Positions 1 through 5,482 of a DNA stretch of 5,590 nt are shown here, in pieces; the first letter of the stretch is position 1, and every line of letters begins with the position of its first letter. Below the pieces are notes generated by a model. It made no database searches. It was not told the origin of the DNA and saw only the letters and a program-made list of their open reading frames with translations. A program made the translations under genes and the position numbers. Source of the stretch: Candidatus Bathyarchaeota archaeon (GTDB taxonomy: Archaea; Thermoproteota; Bathyarchaeia; TCS64); NCBI GenBank assembly GCA_030602935.1, contig JAUVYU010000062.1, positions 1 through 5,590 on the forward strand. Direction: 5' to 3'.

Positions 1-501
1 GTCCTCATGAGACGGGCGTTGAACGAGGCGGCGATGAGGGTGGAAGCGGACAGGCTCGCGACGGGCCACACCCTGGACGACATGGCCCAGACGGTCCTTC
101 TCAACGTGCTGCGGGGAGACGTCAACAGCCTCTCCAGGGTCAACCCCGGGGGGAGCGACCTCCCAGGTTTCGTGAGGCGGATAAAGCCCTACTGCGAGGT
201 CCCCGAGAGGGAGTCCGCCCTCTACGCCTACCTGGAGGGCTTCAGGTTCCAGGAGCTCCCCTGCCCCTACGCCGGGGAGGCGATGCGGAACGACGTCAGG
301 GGGTTCCTCAGCAGGATGGAGATTAAGCGACCCGGCACAATGTTCACGGTCTACAGGACCGCCCTGAAACTCGCCCCGGAGAGGGGGAAGACAAAGATGA
401 TGGGGACCTGCTCCAGATGCGGGGAGCCCACGACTGGTACAGTCTGCAGGGCATGCCAGCTGATAGACGGTCTAAGAGAGCAAGGACCGGGGAACGCGTG
501 A
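1..501 (+). CDS. PP-loop tRNA 2-thiolation enzyme, TtuA/Ncs6/TtcA superfamily (5' end outside the window)
   Basis: C-terminal 166 residues of an ATP-dependent tRNA sulfurtransferase; family members are about 300 residues, so the N-terminal zinc finger and the SGGxDS PP-loop lie upstream. The frame is open from base 1 (Val-Leu before the Met at base 7), and the family motif normally reads CG-V-x-RR-x-x-LN, so the Met at base 7 is internal and not the start. Visible landmarks, numbered from that Met: TGHTLDDMAQT at 19-29 (family form TGHNLDDxAQT), Cys86 in PCPYA, which matches the third Cys of the Fe-S-binding trio in TtuA, and a C-terminal zinc finger of Cys135, Cys138, Cys147 and Cys150. These enzymes adenylate a uridine or cytidine in tRNA and replace O2 with sulfur, in the cytoplasm. 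Which nucleoside (U54, U34 or C32) is modified cannot be decided from this fragment; the paired zinc-finger architecture favours the TtuA/Ncs6 side. The gene ends at TGA 499-501, 105 bases before the next gene, and looks separately transcribed. Confidence 0.9.
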   Translation, partial: VLMRRALNEAAMRVEADRLATGHTLDDMAQTVLLNVLRGDVNSLSRVNPGGSDLPGFVRRIKPYCEVPERESALYAYLEGFRFQELPCPYAGEAMRNDVRGFLSRMEIKRPGTMFTVYRTALKLAPERGKTKMMGTCSRCGEPTTGTVCRACQLIDGLREQGPGNA

Positions 502-541
502 TATAGATTCCACCTAGATGTTAAAGATTCGAAATTCTATA

Positions 542-556
542 ATTATTCATTTTAAC
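542..556 (+). terminator. Possible T-rich archaeal terminator after the tRNA thiolase gene
   Basis: The gap 502-606 is strongly AT-rich and has several short T clusters about 40-55 bases past the stop (ATTATTCATTTTAAC). Archaeal RNA polymerase terminates at T-rich tracts without needing a hairpin, and I see no convincing stem-loop. This is weak evidence because the same gap must also hold the promoter of the next gene. Confidence 0.25.
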
Positions 557-576
557 ACAGTCTCGCTATAATTCTA

Positions 577-584
577 TTATATAA
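577..584 (+). promoter_or_regulatory. TATA box for the amidohydrolase gene
   Basis: TTATATAA, centred near 580.5, fits an archaeal TATA box. A start site about 26 bases downstream would fall at roughly 606-607, exactly on the GTG start codon at 607. No Shine-Dalgarno-like sequence precedes either GTG 607 or the in-frame ATG 616. The reading is therefore a leaderless mRNA, a common arrangement in archaea. Confidence 0.6.
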
Positions 585-606
585 CAGAAAACATCATGAA
601 GACCAA

Positions 607-1998
607 GTGTCTGCGATGGGAGATATCCTGATAAAAAATGGCTTCATAGCGACAATAGACAAGGACCGAACAGTCTACAAATCGGGAGACATGTACATCG
701 ATGACGGCAAGATCGTCAGCATAGGGAAAGATGTCAAGGCCCCTCGGAGCCCCGAATACACCATGGACGCCAAGAACAAGGTAGTGATGCCCGGATTCGT
801 GAACGTCCACACCCACCTGCAGCAGTACTTCCGCGGAGTCTACGAGCTCATAGGTGACTTCTACAAAGTCAACCTCCCCCTCGAGGGCTACCGCCGACCC
901 GAGGACATGGAGTGGCTGGGACTTGCCTCCTGTGCGGAGTTCATCCACGGCGGCTCCACGACAGCTATGATGATCTATACCTACCCTGACGGCTTCGCGA
1001 AGGCCGTGGAGGAGGCGGGGAACAGGATGATCATAGGGGCGGACATCGAGGAGGTCGACCTGAACAGGCTCAAAGAGGGGGTCTACGATTACCTCCCCGA
1101 GAAGGGTGAGGCGGCCTATAAGCGGGCTGTTGACCTCCACAGGAATTGGCACGGGAAGGGCCTGATAACCACCATCATGGCCCCCAAGGCCGCAGATCTG
1201 GCTGTAACGGAGACCTACTTGAGATGCAAGGAGTACGCGGAGGAGCATGGGCTCAATGTGACGACCCACCTCTCCCAGAGCTGGAGGGAGGTCCAGCAGG
1301 TGGAGAGGCTCTACGGGAAGACGCCGCCCCAGCACCTCCACGACCTCGGCATCCTAGACGAGAAGCTCACGGGAGCTCACTGCACCTACGCAACTGAGAG
1401 GGACACGCAGATGATAGTGGAGTCGGGGATGGGGATCCTCCACTGCCGCTCTGTCAGGAACCCCCTCACGCGCTGGATGGACCTCGGCATCCCCGTCGGC
1501 CTCGGGACCGACGACTACTTCCACGACATGCTCCAGCTCCTCAGGGAGAACATAGCCGGACAGGCAGCCAGGGCGAGAGCCGTCGGAGGCTCACTGGGGA
1601 TGTTGGCAGGTAACAGGCTGACGAGGAGGCCCAGCTTCTACGAGCTTCTGGAGCTTGCGACGAGGAAGGGCGCGGAGGTCCTGGGCATCGACGAAAAAGT
1701 TGGATCCCTAGAGGAGGGGAAGCGCGCGGACCTCATCCTGATCGACATGCTGAACCCGTTCCTGACACCGACCAAGGACCCCCTGACAAGCATCGTCCTC
1801 TACGGCACATCCAGCGACATAGACACAGTCATCGTCGACGGCAGAATCCTGAAGCGAGATGGCGCACTGACAACCATCAACACAGCAGAGGCCCTCCTGA
1901 GGGGTCAGGAGAGGGTTGAGGAGATCATCGAGAGATTCTTCGAGGAGAACCCCGAGCAGAGGAAGAACTGGCACAAGATGGTTCCCTACATGGAGTGA
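607..1998 (+). CDS. Metal-dependent amidohydrolase, cytosine deaminase/ATZ-TRZ-like (COG0402 type)
   Basis: A 463-residue cytoplasmic hydrolase of the amidohydrolase superfamily, close to the usual 430-470 residues for this branch. An N-terminal beta-sandwich strand set (about 5-60) leads into the TIM barrel at MPGFVNVHTH, with metal ligands His68 and His70. Further expected ligands are His221 (THLSQ), His258 (AHCT) and Asp302 (GTDD). The C-terminal KVGSLEEGKRADLILID at 364-380 is the standard return to the beta-sandwich. Two departures stand out. The acid of the usual HLSE is Gln224, and the loop after the barrel-closing Asp reads GTDDYFHDM, not the GTDG-x-x-SN-x-LDM of MTA/SAH deaminases. 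Deamination of a heterocycle, dechlorination or another hydrolysis are all possible; the substrate cannot be named. GTG 607 is preferred because the TATA box predicts transcription starting there; ATG 616 would remove three residues. The gene stands alone, convergent with the archaeosortase gene 9 bases on. Confidence 0.9.
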   Translation: MSAMGDILIKNGFIATIDKDRTVYKSGDMYIDDGKIVSIGKDVKAPRSPEYTMDAKNKVVMPGFVNVHTHLQQYFRGVYELIGDFYKVNLPLEGYRRPEDMEWLGLASCAEFIHGGSTTAMMIYTYPDGFAKAVEEAGNRMIIGADIEEVDLNRLKEGVYDYLPEKGEAAYKRAVDLHRNWHGKGLITTIMAPKAADLAVTETYLRCKEYAEEHGLNVTTHLSQSWREVQQVERLYGKTPPQHLHDLGILDEKLTGAHCTYATERDTQMIVESGMGILHCRSVRNPLTRWMDLGIPVGLGTDDYFHDMLQLLRENIAGQAARARAVGGSLGMLAGNRLTRRPSFYELLELATRKGAEVLGIDEKVGSLEEGKRADLILIDMLNPFLTPTKDPLTSIVLYGTSSDIDTVIVDGRILKRDGALTTINTAEALLRGQERVEEIIERFFEENPEQRKNWHKMVPYME

Positions 1999-2007
1999 CC
2001 TCAGCAC

Positions 2008-2610
2008 TCACTTCACTATAGATTTAAGCGACTTACCCACAGTCGCTGAAAGGTCCAGGAGGGCGTCTCCCAGCTCCGGGAGGATCCACTGATTTATCAT
2101 AAGCACGAGCAGTGCCACGCCTATCACACCGTACATGAAGCTGATGGGATAATGGTAGGTCTCCACTGTGGGGTTGATGAAAAACCACGAGAACGGCGGG
2201 ACAGTGAAGCCCGTCAGGAGAACAGTCAGCATTATCCTCGATACGTTGAGCGTGAAGAGGAATATCCCCGAGAACACGAGGCTGTAGATCTTCCTCTGGA
2301 TGCGTCCCTTCCTCAGGGGGATGACGAGGCTGGACACGACCCCGAAGACGTTCATGGCAGTGCACGCACGGATTATCGTCACGGTCCCCGGACCCGCCTC
2401 CCCGACGAGGGTCAGAAAAGCATCTCCACCACTGATACCCCACTCAGAGAGGAAACCCAGAAACGAAAGCGCATTCGAGCACGCTACAGCCGTACTCTGC
2501 TCAAGCCATCCCGAGGGGACATACGTGAAGCCCCACGCTATCGCCGCATACCCGATGACATAGAGAGCTACGTCTCTCGCTGACATCGGGTTTGTGCTCT
2601 CTCCCTCCAT
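2008..2610 (-). CDS. Archaeosortase/exosortase-family membrane cysteine transpeptidase
   Basis: A 200-residue multi-pass membrane protein. Residue numbers here count from the alternative GTG at 2631, which would add seven residues. Likely membrane segments lie near 19-40, 83-105, 115-142 and 160-185, with another weak one near 47-60. The three family landmarks are in order: Cys90 (RACTAMN), Arg132 (NVSRI) and His160 (YHYPISF), matching the Cys-Arg-His/Arg/Ser catalytic arrangement of exosortases and archaeosortases. Family members cleave a C-terminal sorting signal of surface proteins outside the membrane and are thought to transfer them to a lipid or other acceptor. The subfamily (A to E, or thaumarchaeal type) cannot be settled by eye. 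No protein in this window carries a recognisable C-terminal sorting tripartite signal, so the substrate is elsewhere. The start was set at ATG 2610 because a TTTAAATT box centred near 2637 predicts transcription from about 2611; ATG 2586 is also possible. It is convergent with the amidohydrolase and divergent from the inositol phosphate synthase. Confidence 0.8.
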   Translation of the reverse strand: MEGESTNPMSARDVALYVIGYAAIAWGFTYVPSGWLEQSTAVACSNALSFLGFLSEWGISGGDAFLTLVGEAGPGTVTIIRACTAMNVFGVVSSLVIPLRKGRIQRKIYSLVFSGIFLFTLNVSRIMLTVLLTGFTVPPFSWFFINPTVETYHYPISFMYGVIGVALLVLMINQWILPELGDALLDLSATVGKSLKSIVK

Positions 2611-2633
2611 TACTTCCTGATGATGGATCACCG

Positions 2634-2641
2634 AATTTAAA
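2634..2641 (-). promoter_or_regulatory. TATA box for the archaeosortase gene
   Basis: On the minus strand this reads TTTAAATT, centred near 2637.5. Transcription about 26 bases downstream would begin near 2611, one base from the ATG at 2610, which implies a leaderless message and argues against the GTG at 2631 as start. It forms half of a divergent promoter pair with the inositol phosphate synthase gene. Confidence 0.5.
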
Positions 2642-2677
2642 GGGATACCGCCCCTAACGGCTCTCCACCTGAGGCAG

Positions 2678-2687
2678 TTTTAATTAT
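2678..2687 (+). promoter_or_regulatory. TATA-like box for the inositol phosphate synthase gene
   Basis: TTTTAATTAT, centred near 2682.5, predicts a transcription start near 2709 and a leader of about 19 bases before GTG 2728. The leader contains AAGGGATC about 4 bases upstream of the start, only a weak match to an archaeal Shine-Dalgarno (GGTGATC-like). A perfect 10-base palindrome sits on the predicted start site. Confidence 0.5.
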
Positions 2688-2703
2688 GTGAGCGTACCCT
2701 TTC

Positions 2704-2713
2704 TGAACGTTCA
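2704..2713. promoter_or_regulatory. Palindrome TGAACGTTCA at the predicted transcription start (possible operator)
   Basis: TGAACGTTCA is a perfect inverted repeat placed over the predicted start site of the inositol phosphate synthase gene, where a bound dimeric repressor would block initiation. Its first eight bases recur at 3872-3879. Position and symmetry are seen; an operator role is inference, and a 10-base palindrome can occur by chance. Confidence 0.25.
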
Positions 2714-2727
2714 ACGAAGGGATCAAC

Positions 2728-3798
2728 GTGGGGAAGATACGCGTCGCTATTGCCGGATTGGGGAGCTGTGCCTCGGCCCTCATCCAGGGTGTGGAGTACT
2801 ACCGTGACCAGCTAGAGGGCGAGATACCCGGCCTCATGCACATAGACTTTGGAGGATACTTCATAAGGGACATCGAGTTCGTGGCAGCCTTCGACGTCAA
2901 CGACCTGAAGATAGGGAAGGACGTCTCGGAGGCCATCTTCGAGGATCCGAACCTATGCGCAAAGTACGCCGATGTCCCATCGACGGGGGTTAAGGTGCTC
3001 CCGGGGCCGATCTCAGACGGCGTGGCGCCCCACATGTACGATGCATTCCACGTGAATAAGGATCTGGAACCGGTGGACGTCGCCGAGGTCCTGAGGGAGA
3101 GCGAGGCTGAGATCCTCATCAACTACCTCCCAGTGGGCAGCGCTGAGGGCACCAAGCTCTACGCCCAGGCCTCACTGGACGCCGGCTGCGCCTTCGTAAA
3201 CTGCATCCCCGAGTTCATCGCGTCGGTTCCGGACGAGGCGGCTAAGTTCACCGATAAAGGCCTGCCAGTCGCAGGAGACGACATCAAGAGCCAGGTCGGC
3301 GCAACAATACTCCACAGAGCCATGGTAGAACTCTTCTACGAGAGGGGCGTCCACATCGACTCCACGTACCAATTAAACATCGGGGGCAACACTGACTTCC
3401 TCAACATGACGGTCGAGAACAGGCTGCAGACGAAGCGGGTGAGCAAGACCATGGCTGTCACCAGCCTCATCCCCTACGAGGTACCCACGCGCATCGGCCC
3501 CTCTGACTACGTCCCCTTCTTGGAGGACCATAAGATCTGCTACATCCGGGTCAACGGCCACGGCTTCGGGAACCTCCCCATAACCCTGGACGCAAAGCTC
3601 GTGGTGAATGACTCACCTAACAGCGGCGGCGTCGTCATAGACGTCATCCGGGCCGTGAAGCTGGCCCTCGACAGGGAGATCTCAGGCCCATTGACGAGCA
3701 TTTCCTCCTACGCTTTCAAGCACCCTCCGACCCAGATCAGCGACGGTATCGCACGGAGATGGGTGGAGGACTTTATCGAGGGCAAGAGGGAACGGTAA
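2728..3798 (+). CDS. ino1: myo-Inositol-1-phosphate synthase
   Basis: A 356-residue cytoplasmic NAD-dependent enzyme converting D-glucose 6-phosphate to 1D-myo-inositol 3-phosphate (also called L-myo-inositol 1-phosphate). The length matches the short actinobacterial/archaeal form (about 360), not the eukaryotic form of over 500. Signatures: Rossmann glycine motif AGLGSCASAL at 9-18 directly after the first strand, FDVND at 55-59 (nucleotide-binding Asp), NYLPVGS at 132-138, AGDDIKSQVGATILHR at 182-197 containing the conserved Lys187, NIGGNTDFLN at 217-226, DSPNSGGVVIDVIR at 295-308, and FKHPP at 330-334 with the second conserved Lys331. Start GTG 2728 puts the Rossmann strand at the N-terminus as expected; no better upstream start is seen. 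In archaea the product feeds archaetidylinositol ether lipids and, in some thermophiles, di-myo-inositol phosphate solute; which applies here is unknown because no partner gene is in view. The 3' end is convergent with the TFB gene. Confidence 0.95.
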   Translation: MGKIRVAIAGLGSCASALIQGVEYYRDQLEGEIPGLMHIDFGGYFIRDIEFVAAFDVNDLKIGKDVSEAIFEDPNLCAKYADVPSTGVKVLPGPISDGVAPHMYDAFHVNKDLEPVDVAEVLRESEAEILINYLPVGSAEGTKLYAQASLDAGCAFVNCIPEFIASVPDEAAKFTDKGLPVAGDDIKSQVGATILHRAMVELFYERGVHIDSTYQLNIGGNTDFLNMTVENRLQTKRVSKTMAVTSLIPYEVPTRIGPSDYVPFLEDHKICYIRVNGHGFGNLPITLDAKLVVNDSPNSGGVVIDVIRAVKLALDREISGPLTSISSYAFKHPPTQISDGIARRWVEDFIEGKRER

Positions 3799-3802
3799 AC
3801 AT

Positions 3803-3820
3803 CCCTATTCTTACCTTATC
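3803..3820 (+). terminator. Possible pyrimidine-rich terminator after ino1
   Basis: A pyrimidine-rich tract (CCCTATTCTTACCTTATC) starts 5 bases past the ino1 stop, in the convergent gap 3799-3880. T-rich tracts terminate archaeal transcription, but this one is interrupted by C and A, so support is modest. Confidence 0.25.
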
Positions 3821-3850
3821 TGATGTCGTTCGCAAGAGATAATGGGTTTA

Positions 3851-3860
3851 ATTAAAAATA
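3851..3860 (-). terminator. Oligo-T terminator of the Gar1-TFB transcript
   Basis: Read on the minus strand this is TATTTTTAAT, a run of five T about 21 bases past the TFB stop codon. It is the clearest oligo-T tract in the 82-base convergent gap and lies where the cluster's transcript must end. No hairpin is needed for archaeal termination. Confidence 0.45.
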
Positions 3861-3880
3861 TAGTGAGAACTTGAACGTTT

Positions 3881-4798
3881 TCACATGTCAAGTTCGATGT
3901 TGAGCTTCTGCGTCAGCTCCTTGTATCTGTTCCTTATGGTGACCTCGGTGACGTGGGCGCCCTTGGCGATCTCGCCCTGGGTCCTCCTCTCGTCGGTCAG
4001 CGTACTAGCAATGTAAGTAGCAGCAGCCGCAATTCCGGCTGGACCCCTACCGCTCGTCAGCCTCATCTCCATGGCCTGTCCAAGGATCTGCATGGCGATG
4101 CTCTCGGTCTCACCGGACAGGGTGAGCTGGTTGACGAATTTGGAGATGTAGCTTGTGGGGTCGACGGGGGGAACACGGGTTTCTAGCTTCCGAAGGAGGA
4201 AACGGTAGTTTCTGCCCCCCTCCTTCTTTGAGATGTGTGCAGCGGCAGCGACCTCCTCGAGAGTGCGGATGATGTTGCACTGGCGGCACGCCATGTATAT
4301 GGAAGCGGCTGCTACGCCCTGGATGGACCGGCCACGGATGAGGCGCTTCCGGACGACCTTCCTGTAGATGACGGAGGCAGTCTCAAGGACGTTCTTGGGA
4401 AGGTTGAGCTTGTAGGCGACCTTGGTAAGCTCGGAGAGCGCGAAGGCCAGGTTCCTCTCCGTGGCGCCTGAGACCTTGGACCTCCGGTGCCACTTCCTGA
4501 GCCTGTAGACCCTCGCCTTCTGGTCCGGCTTAAGCTTCCGGCCGTAGACGTCCCTGTCGTGCCAGTCGATTATCGTCGACAGGCCTTTGTCGTGGATCGT
4601 CCACGTCAGGGGCGCTCCGACCCTTGTTCGCTTCTCCCTCTGCTCCTCATCGAAGGCCCTCCATTCGGGCCCATGATCAAAGAGGGTGGACGTGATGACC
4701 ACGCCGCAGCCCTCGCAGACGAGTTCTCCGGCCTCGTAGTCCCGGATGAGGTCAATGTTGCCGCACTCGGGACACTTGGTGACTTTTTCATTTTTCAT
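3881..4798 (-). CDS. tfb: Transcription initiation factor IIB (TFB)
   Basis: A 305-residue general transcription factor that binds the TBP-TATA complex and the BRE, recruits RNA polymerase and helps open the promoter. The length is typical for archaeal TFB. Residue numbers are from a TTG one codon before the chosen start. N-terminal zinc ribbon: Cys10, Cys13, Cys29, Cys32. B-reader and linker: the conserved GPEWRAFD at 44-51, KRTRVGAP at 57-64 and HDKGLSTII at 70-78. Two cyclin folds: about 110-205 (including GRSIQGVAAASIYMACR) and 215-305 (including GPAGIAAAATYIAS), each ending in a helix-turn-helix. All elements look intact. ATG 4798 is preferred over TTG 4801; it lies 4 bases after the gar1 stop, with GGAAGGG about 11 bases upstream inside the end of gar1. 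The tight spacing and lack of its own TATA box mean it is co-transcribed with gar1. Whether this genome has other TFB copies cannot be seen here. Confidence 0.97.
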   Translation of the reverse strand: MKNEKVTKCPECGNIDLIRDYEAGELVCEGCGVVITSTLFDHGPEWRAFDEEQREKRTRVGAPLTWTIHDKGLSTIIDWHDRDVYGRKLKPDQKARVYRLRKWHRRSKVSGATERNLAFALSELTKVAYKLNLPKNVLETASVIYRKVVRKRLIRGRSIQGVAAASIYMACRQCNIIRTLEEVAAAAHISKKEGGRNYRFLLRKLETRVPPVDPTSYISKFVNQLTLSGETESIAMQILGQAMEMRLTSGRGPAGIAAAATYIASTLTDERRTQGEIAKGAHVTEVTIRNRYKELTQKLNIELDM

Positions 4799-4802
4799 CA
4801 AG

Positions 4803-5057
4803 TTACATACCCTTCCTTCTCCTATTCCTAATGTATAGGGCTTTACCGAGAAGCCTCTCGGGAGTCTCTATGCTGGGTTTAATGGCGATAAATGGGTTGG
4901 TAGTCGGTCCGAAGACATCGAAAACAATTCCTATCTTCTTCCCCTTGGCGTCTCGTACAGTCTCGCCAATGCTTGCTACACCCAAGGAATCAAGGATCAG
5001 GTTGCCGCTGCTTCGAGAGATATGAAGTGCGGTCCCCAACCTTTCTCTTGATTCCAT
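4803..5057 (-). CDS. gar1: H/ACA ribonucleoprotein subunit Gar1
   Basis: An 84-residue core-only Gar1/Naf1-family protein. It joins Cbf5, Nop10 and L7Ae in the H/ACA particle that pseudouridylates rRNA under guide-RNA control; Gar1 binds Cbf5 and aids substrate loading and release. The family signature is the beta-barrel segment at about 31-60: GETVRDAKGKKIGIVFDVFGP followed by NPFIAIKP. The C-terminus is a short basic tail (NRRRKGM); the RGG flanks of eukaryotic Gar1 are absent, as is normal in archaea. Start ATG 5057 is well supported by AAGGGGGT about 4 bases upstream, the best Shine-Dalgarno in the window. It is followed 4 bases later by tfb and preceded by SRP19 with a 75-base gap that holds a TATA-like box. 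Confidence 0.93.
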   Translation of the reverse strand: MESRERLGTALHISRSSGNLILDSLGVASIGETVRDAKGKKIGIVFDVFGPTTNPFIAIKPSIETPERLLGKALYIRNRRRKGM

Positions 5058-5059
5058 AG

Positions 5060-5072
5060 AACCCCCTTGATA
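5060..5072 (-). promoter_or_regulatory. Strong Shine-Dalgarno for gar1
   Basis: On the minus strand AAGGGGGT precedes ATG 5057 with about 4 bases between. It differs by one base from AGGAGGT-type archaeal sites and fixes the gar1 start. Contrast with the amidohydrolase and archaeosortase genes, which have no such site. Confidence 0.6.
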
Positions 5073-5098
5073 AACTAAGTATTGGAAAGAAATCCCCC

Positions 5099-5104
5099 TT
5101 ATAA
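5099..5104 (-). promoter_or_regulatory. TATA-like box for the gar1-tfb unit
   Basis: On the minus strand TTATAA is preceded by the purine-rich CAAAGAG, which could serve as BRE. A start about 26 bases downstream would lie near 5075, giving a leader of about 18 bases that includes the Shine-Dalgarno. This suggests that gar1-tfb can be transcribed independently of SRP19. Confidence 0.45.
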
Positions 5105-5132
5105 CTCTTTGTAGGTTTTATTCGGTGACAGG

Positions 5133-5423
5133 TCATTTCCGGGATCTATTAGACCTGATTCTCTGAGCAGTCTTTTTTAATAGCTCAGATTTCGTCCCTG
5201 TCTTGTCCACGAGGATCAGACCTGACCTCAACCAGGGTCTCTTTGGATGTGCGGCTCCGGGTTCCAGCAGGGGGCTGAGGTCAAGGTCTTCAGCAGCCTT
5301 GAAGACCTCATCGGACTTCACTCCTCTCAACGCGAGTTTTTTCGGGACACGTCGTCCCTCGGTCCATGAGAACTCTGAGTCGAAGTATGAAGGCCAGAAG
5401 ACTAGTTTACCCTTCGTCCTCAT
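5133..5423 (-). CDS. srp19: Signal recognition particle 19 kDa protein (SRP19)
   Basis: A 96-residue RNA-binding protein of the archaeal signal recognition particle; it binds the tips of helices 6 and 8 of 7S RNA and prepares it for SRP54. Landmarks of the family: KGKLVFWPSYFDS near the N-terminus, the invariant EGRRVPKKLAL, PKRPWLRSGLILVDK in the middle and a basic, polar tail (KKTAQRIRSNRSRK). Length fits archaeal SRP19 (about 90-105). Two starts are possible. ATG 5423 gives the usual short N-terminus and has GGTGGG 7 bases upstream. GTG 5435 would add four residues and lies 2 bases from the start predicted by the TATA box at 5460-5467, so it could be leaderless. I chose ATG. The neighbours are rps8e upstream (59 bases from its stop to ATG 5423) and gar1 downstream. 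Confidence 0.93.
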   Translation of the reverse strand: MRTKGKLVFWPSYFDSEFSWTEGRRVPKKLALRGVKSDEVFKAAEDLDLSPLLEPGAAHPKRPWLRSGLILVDKTGTKSELLKKTAQRIRSNRSRK

Positions 5424-5459
5424 GCGGATTCCCACCGTCCAGTAGGAGAAACAGTGATG

Positions 5460-5467
5460 ATATAAGA
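5460..5467 (-). promoter_or_regulatory. TATA box for the SRP19 gene
   Basis: On the minus strand TCTTATAT lies between the rps8e stop and SRP19, centred near 5463.5. It predicts transcription from about 5437, just ahead of GTG 5435 and 14 bases ahead of ATG 5423. SRP19 may therefore be expressed both from here and by read-through from rps8e. Confidence 0.5.
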
Positions 5468-5482
5468 TATTCTGTTACTCGC

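Noticed and set aside
7..501. A complete short gene starting at ATG 7
   Set aside because: The frame is open to base 1, and the motif just before the Met (V-L-M-RR-x-LN) is internal in TtuA/Ncs6 proteins; the catalytic PP-loop must lie upstream. It is a truncated view and not a small protein.
596..606. ATG at 596 as the amidohydrolase start
   Set aside because: It is out of frame with the amidohydrolase and opens no meaningful reading frame.
502..606. A tRNA or small RNA gene in the largest gap
   Set aside because: The gap is AT-rich with no cloverleaf, no T-loop GGTTCRA-type sequence and no stable stem visible. Promoter and terminator elements explain it adequately.
577..1341. A 254-codon open frame on the minus strand, antisense to the amidohydrolase gene
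   Set aside because: It mirrors the codon pattern of a GC-rich, clearly homologous plus-strand gene with intact metal ligands. The translation shows no recognisable domain, so it is a shadow frame.
2033..2583. Other open frames on both strands across the archaeosortase gene (2033-2443 minus, 2152-2583 and 2300-2563 plus)
   Set aside because: Their products are charged, low-complexity and unrecognisable, while the chosen minus-strand frame gives membrane helices plus the Cys, Arg and His landmarks in order.
3799..3880. A regulatory RNA or small ORF in the convergent gap between ino1 and tfb
   Set aside because: Only 82 bases long, with T-rich tracts in each direction and no open frame or stem; two opposing terminators suffice.
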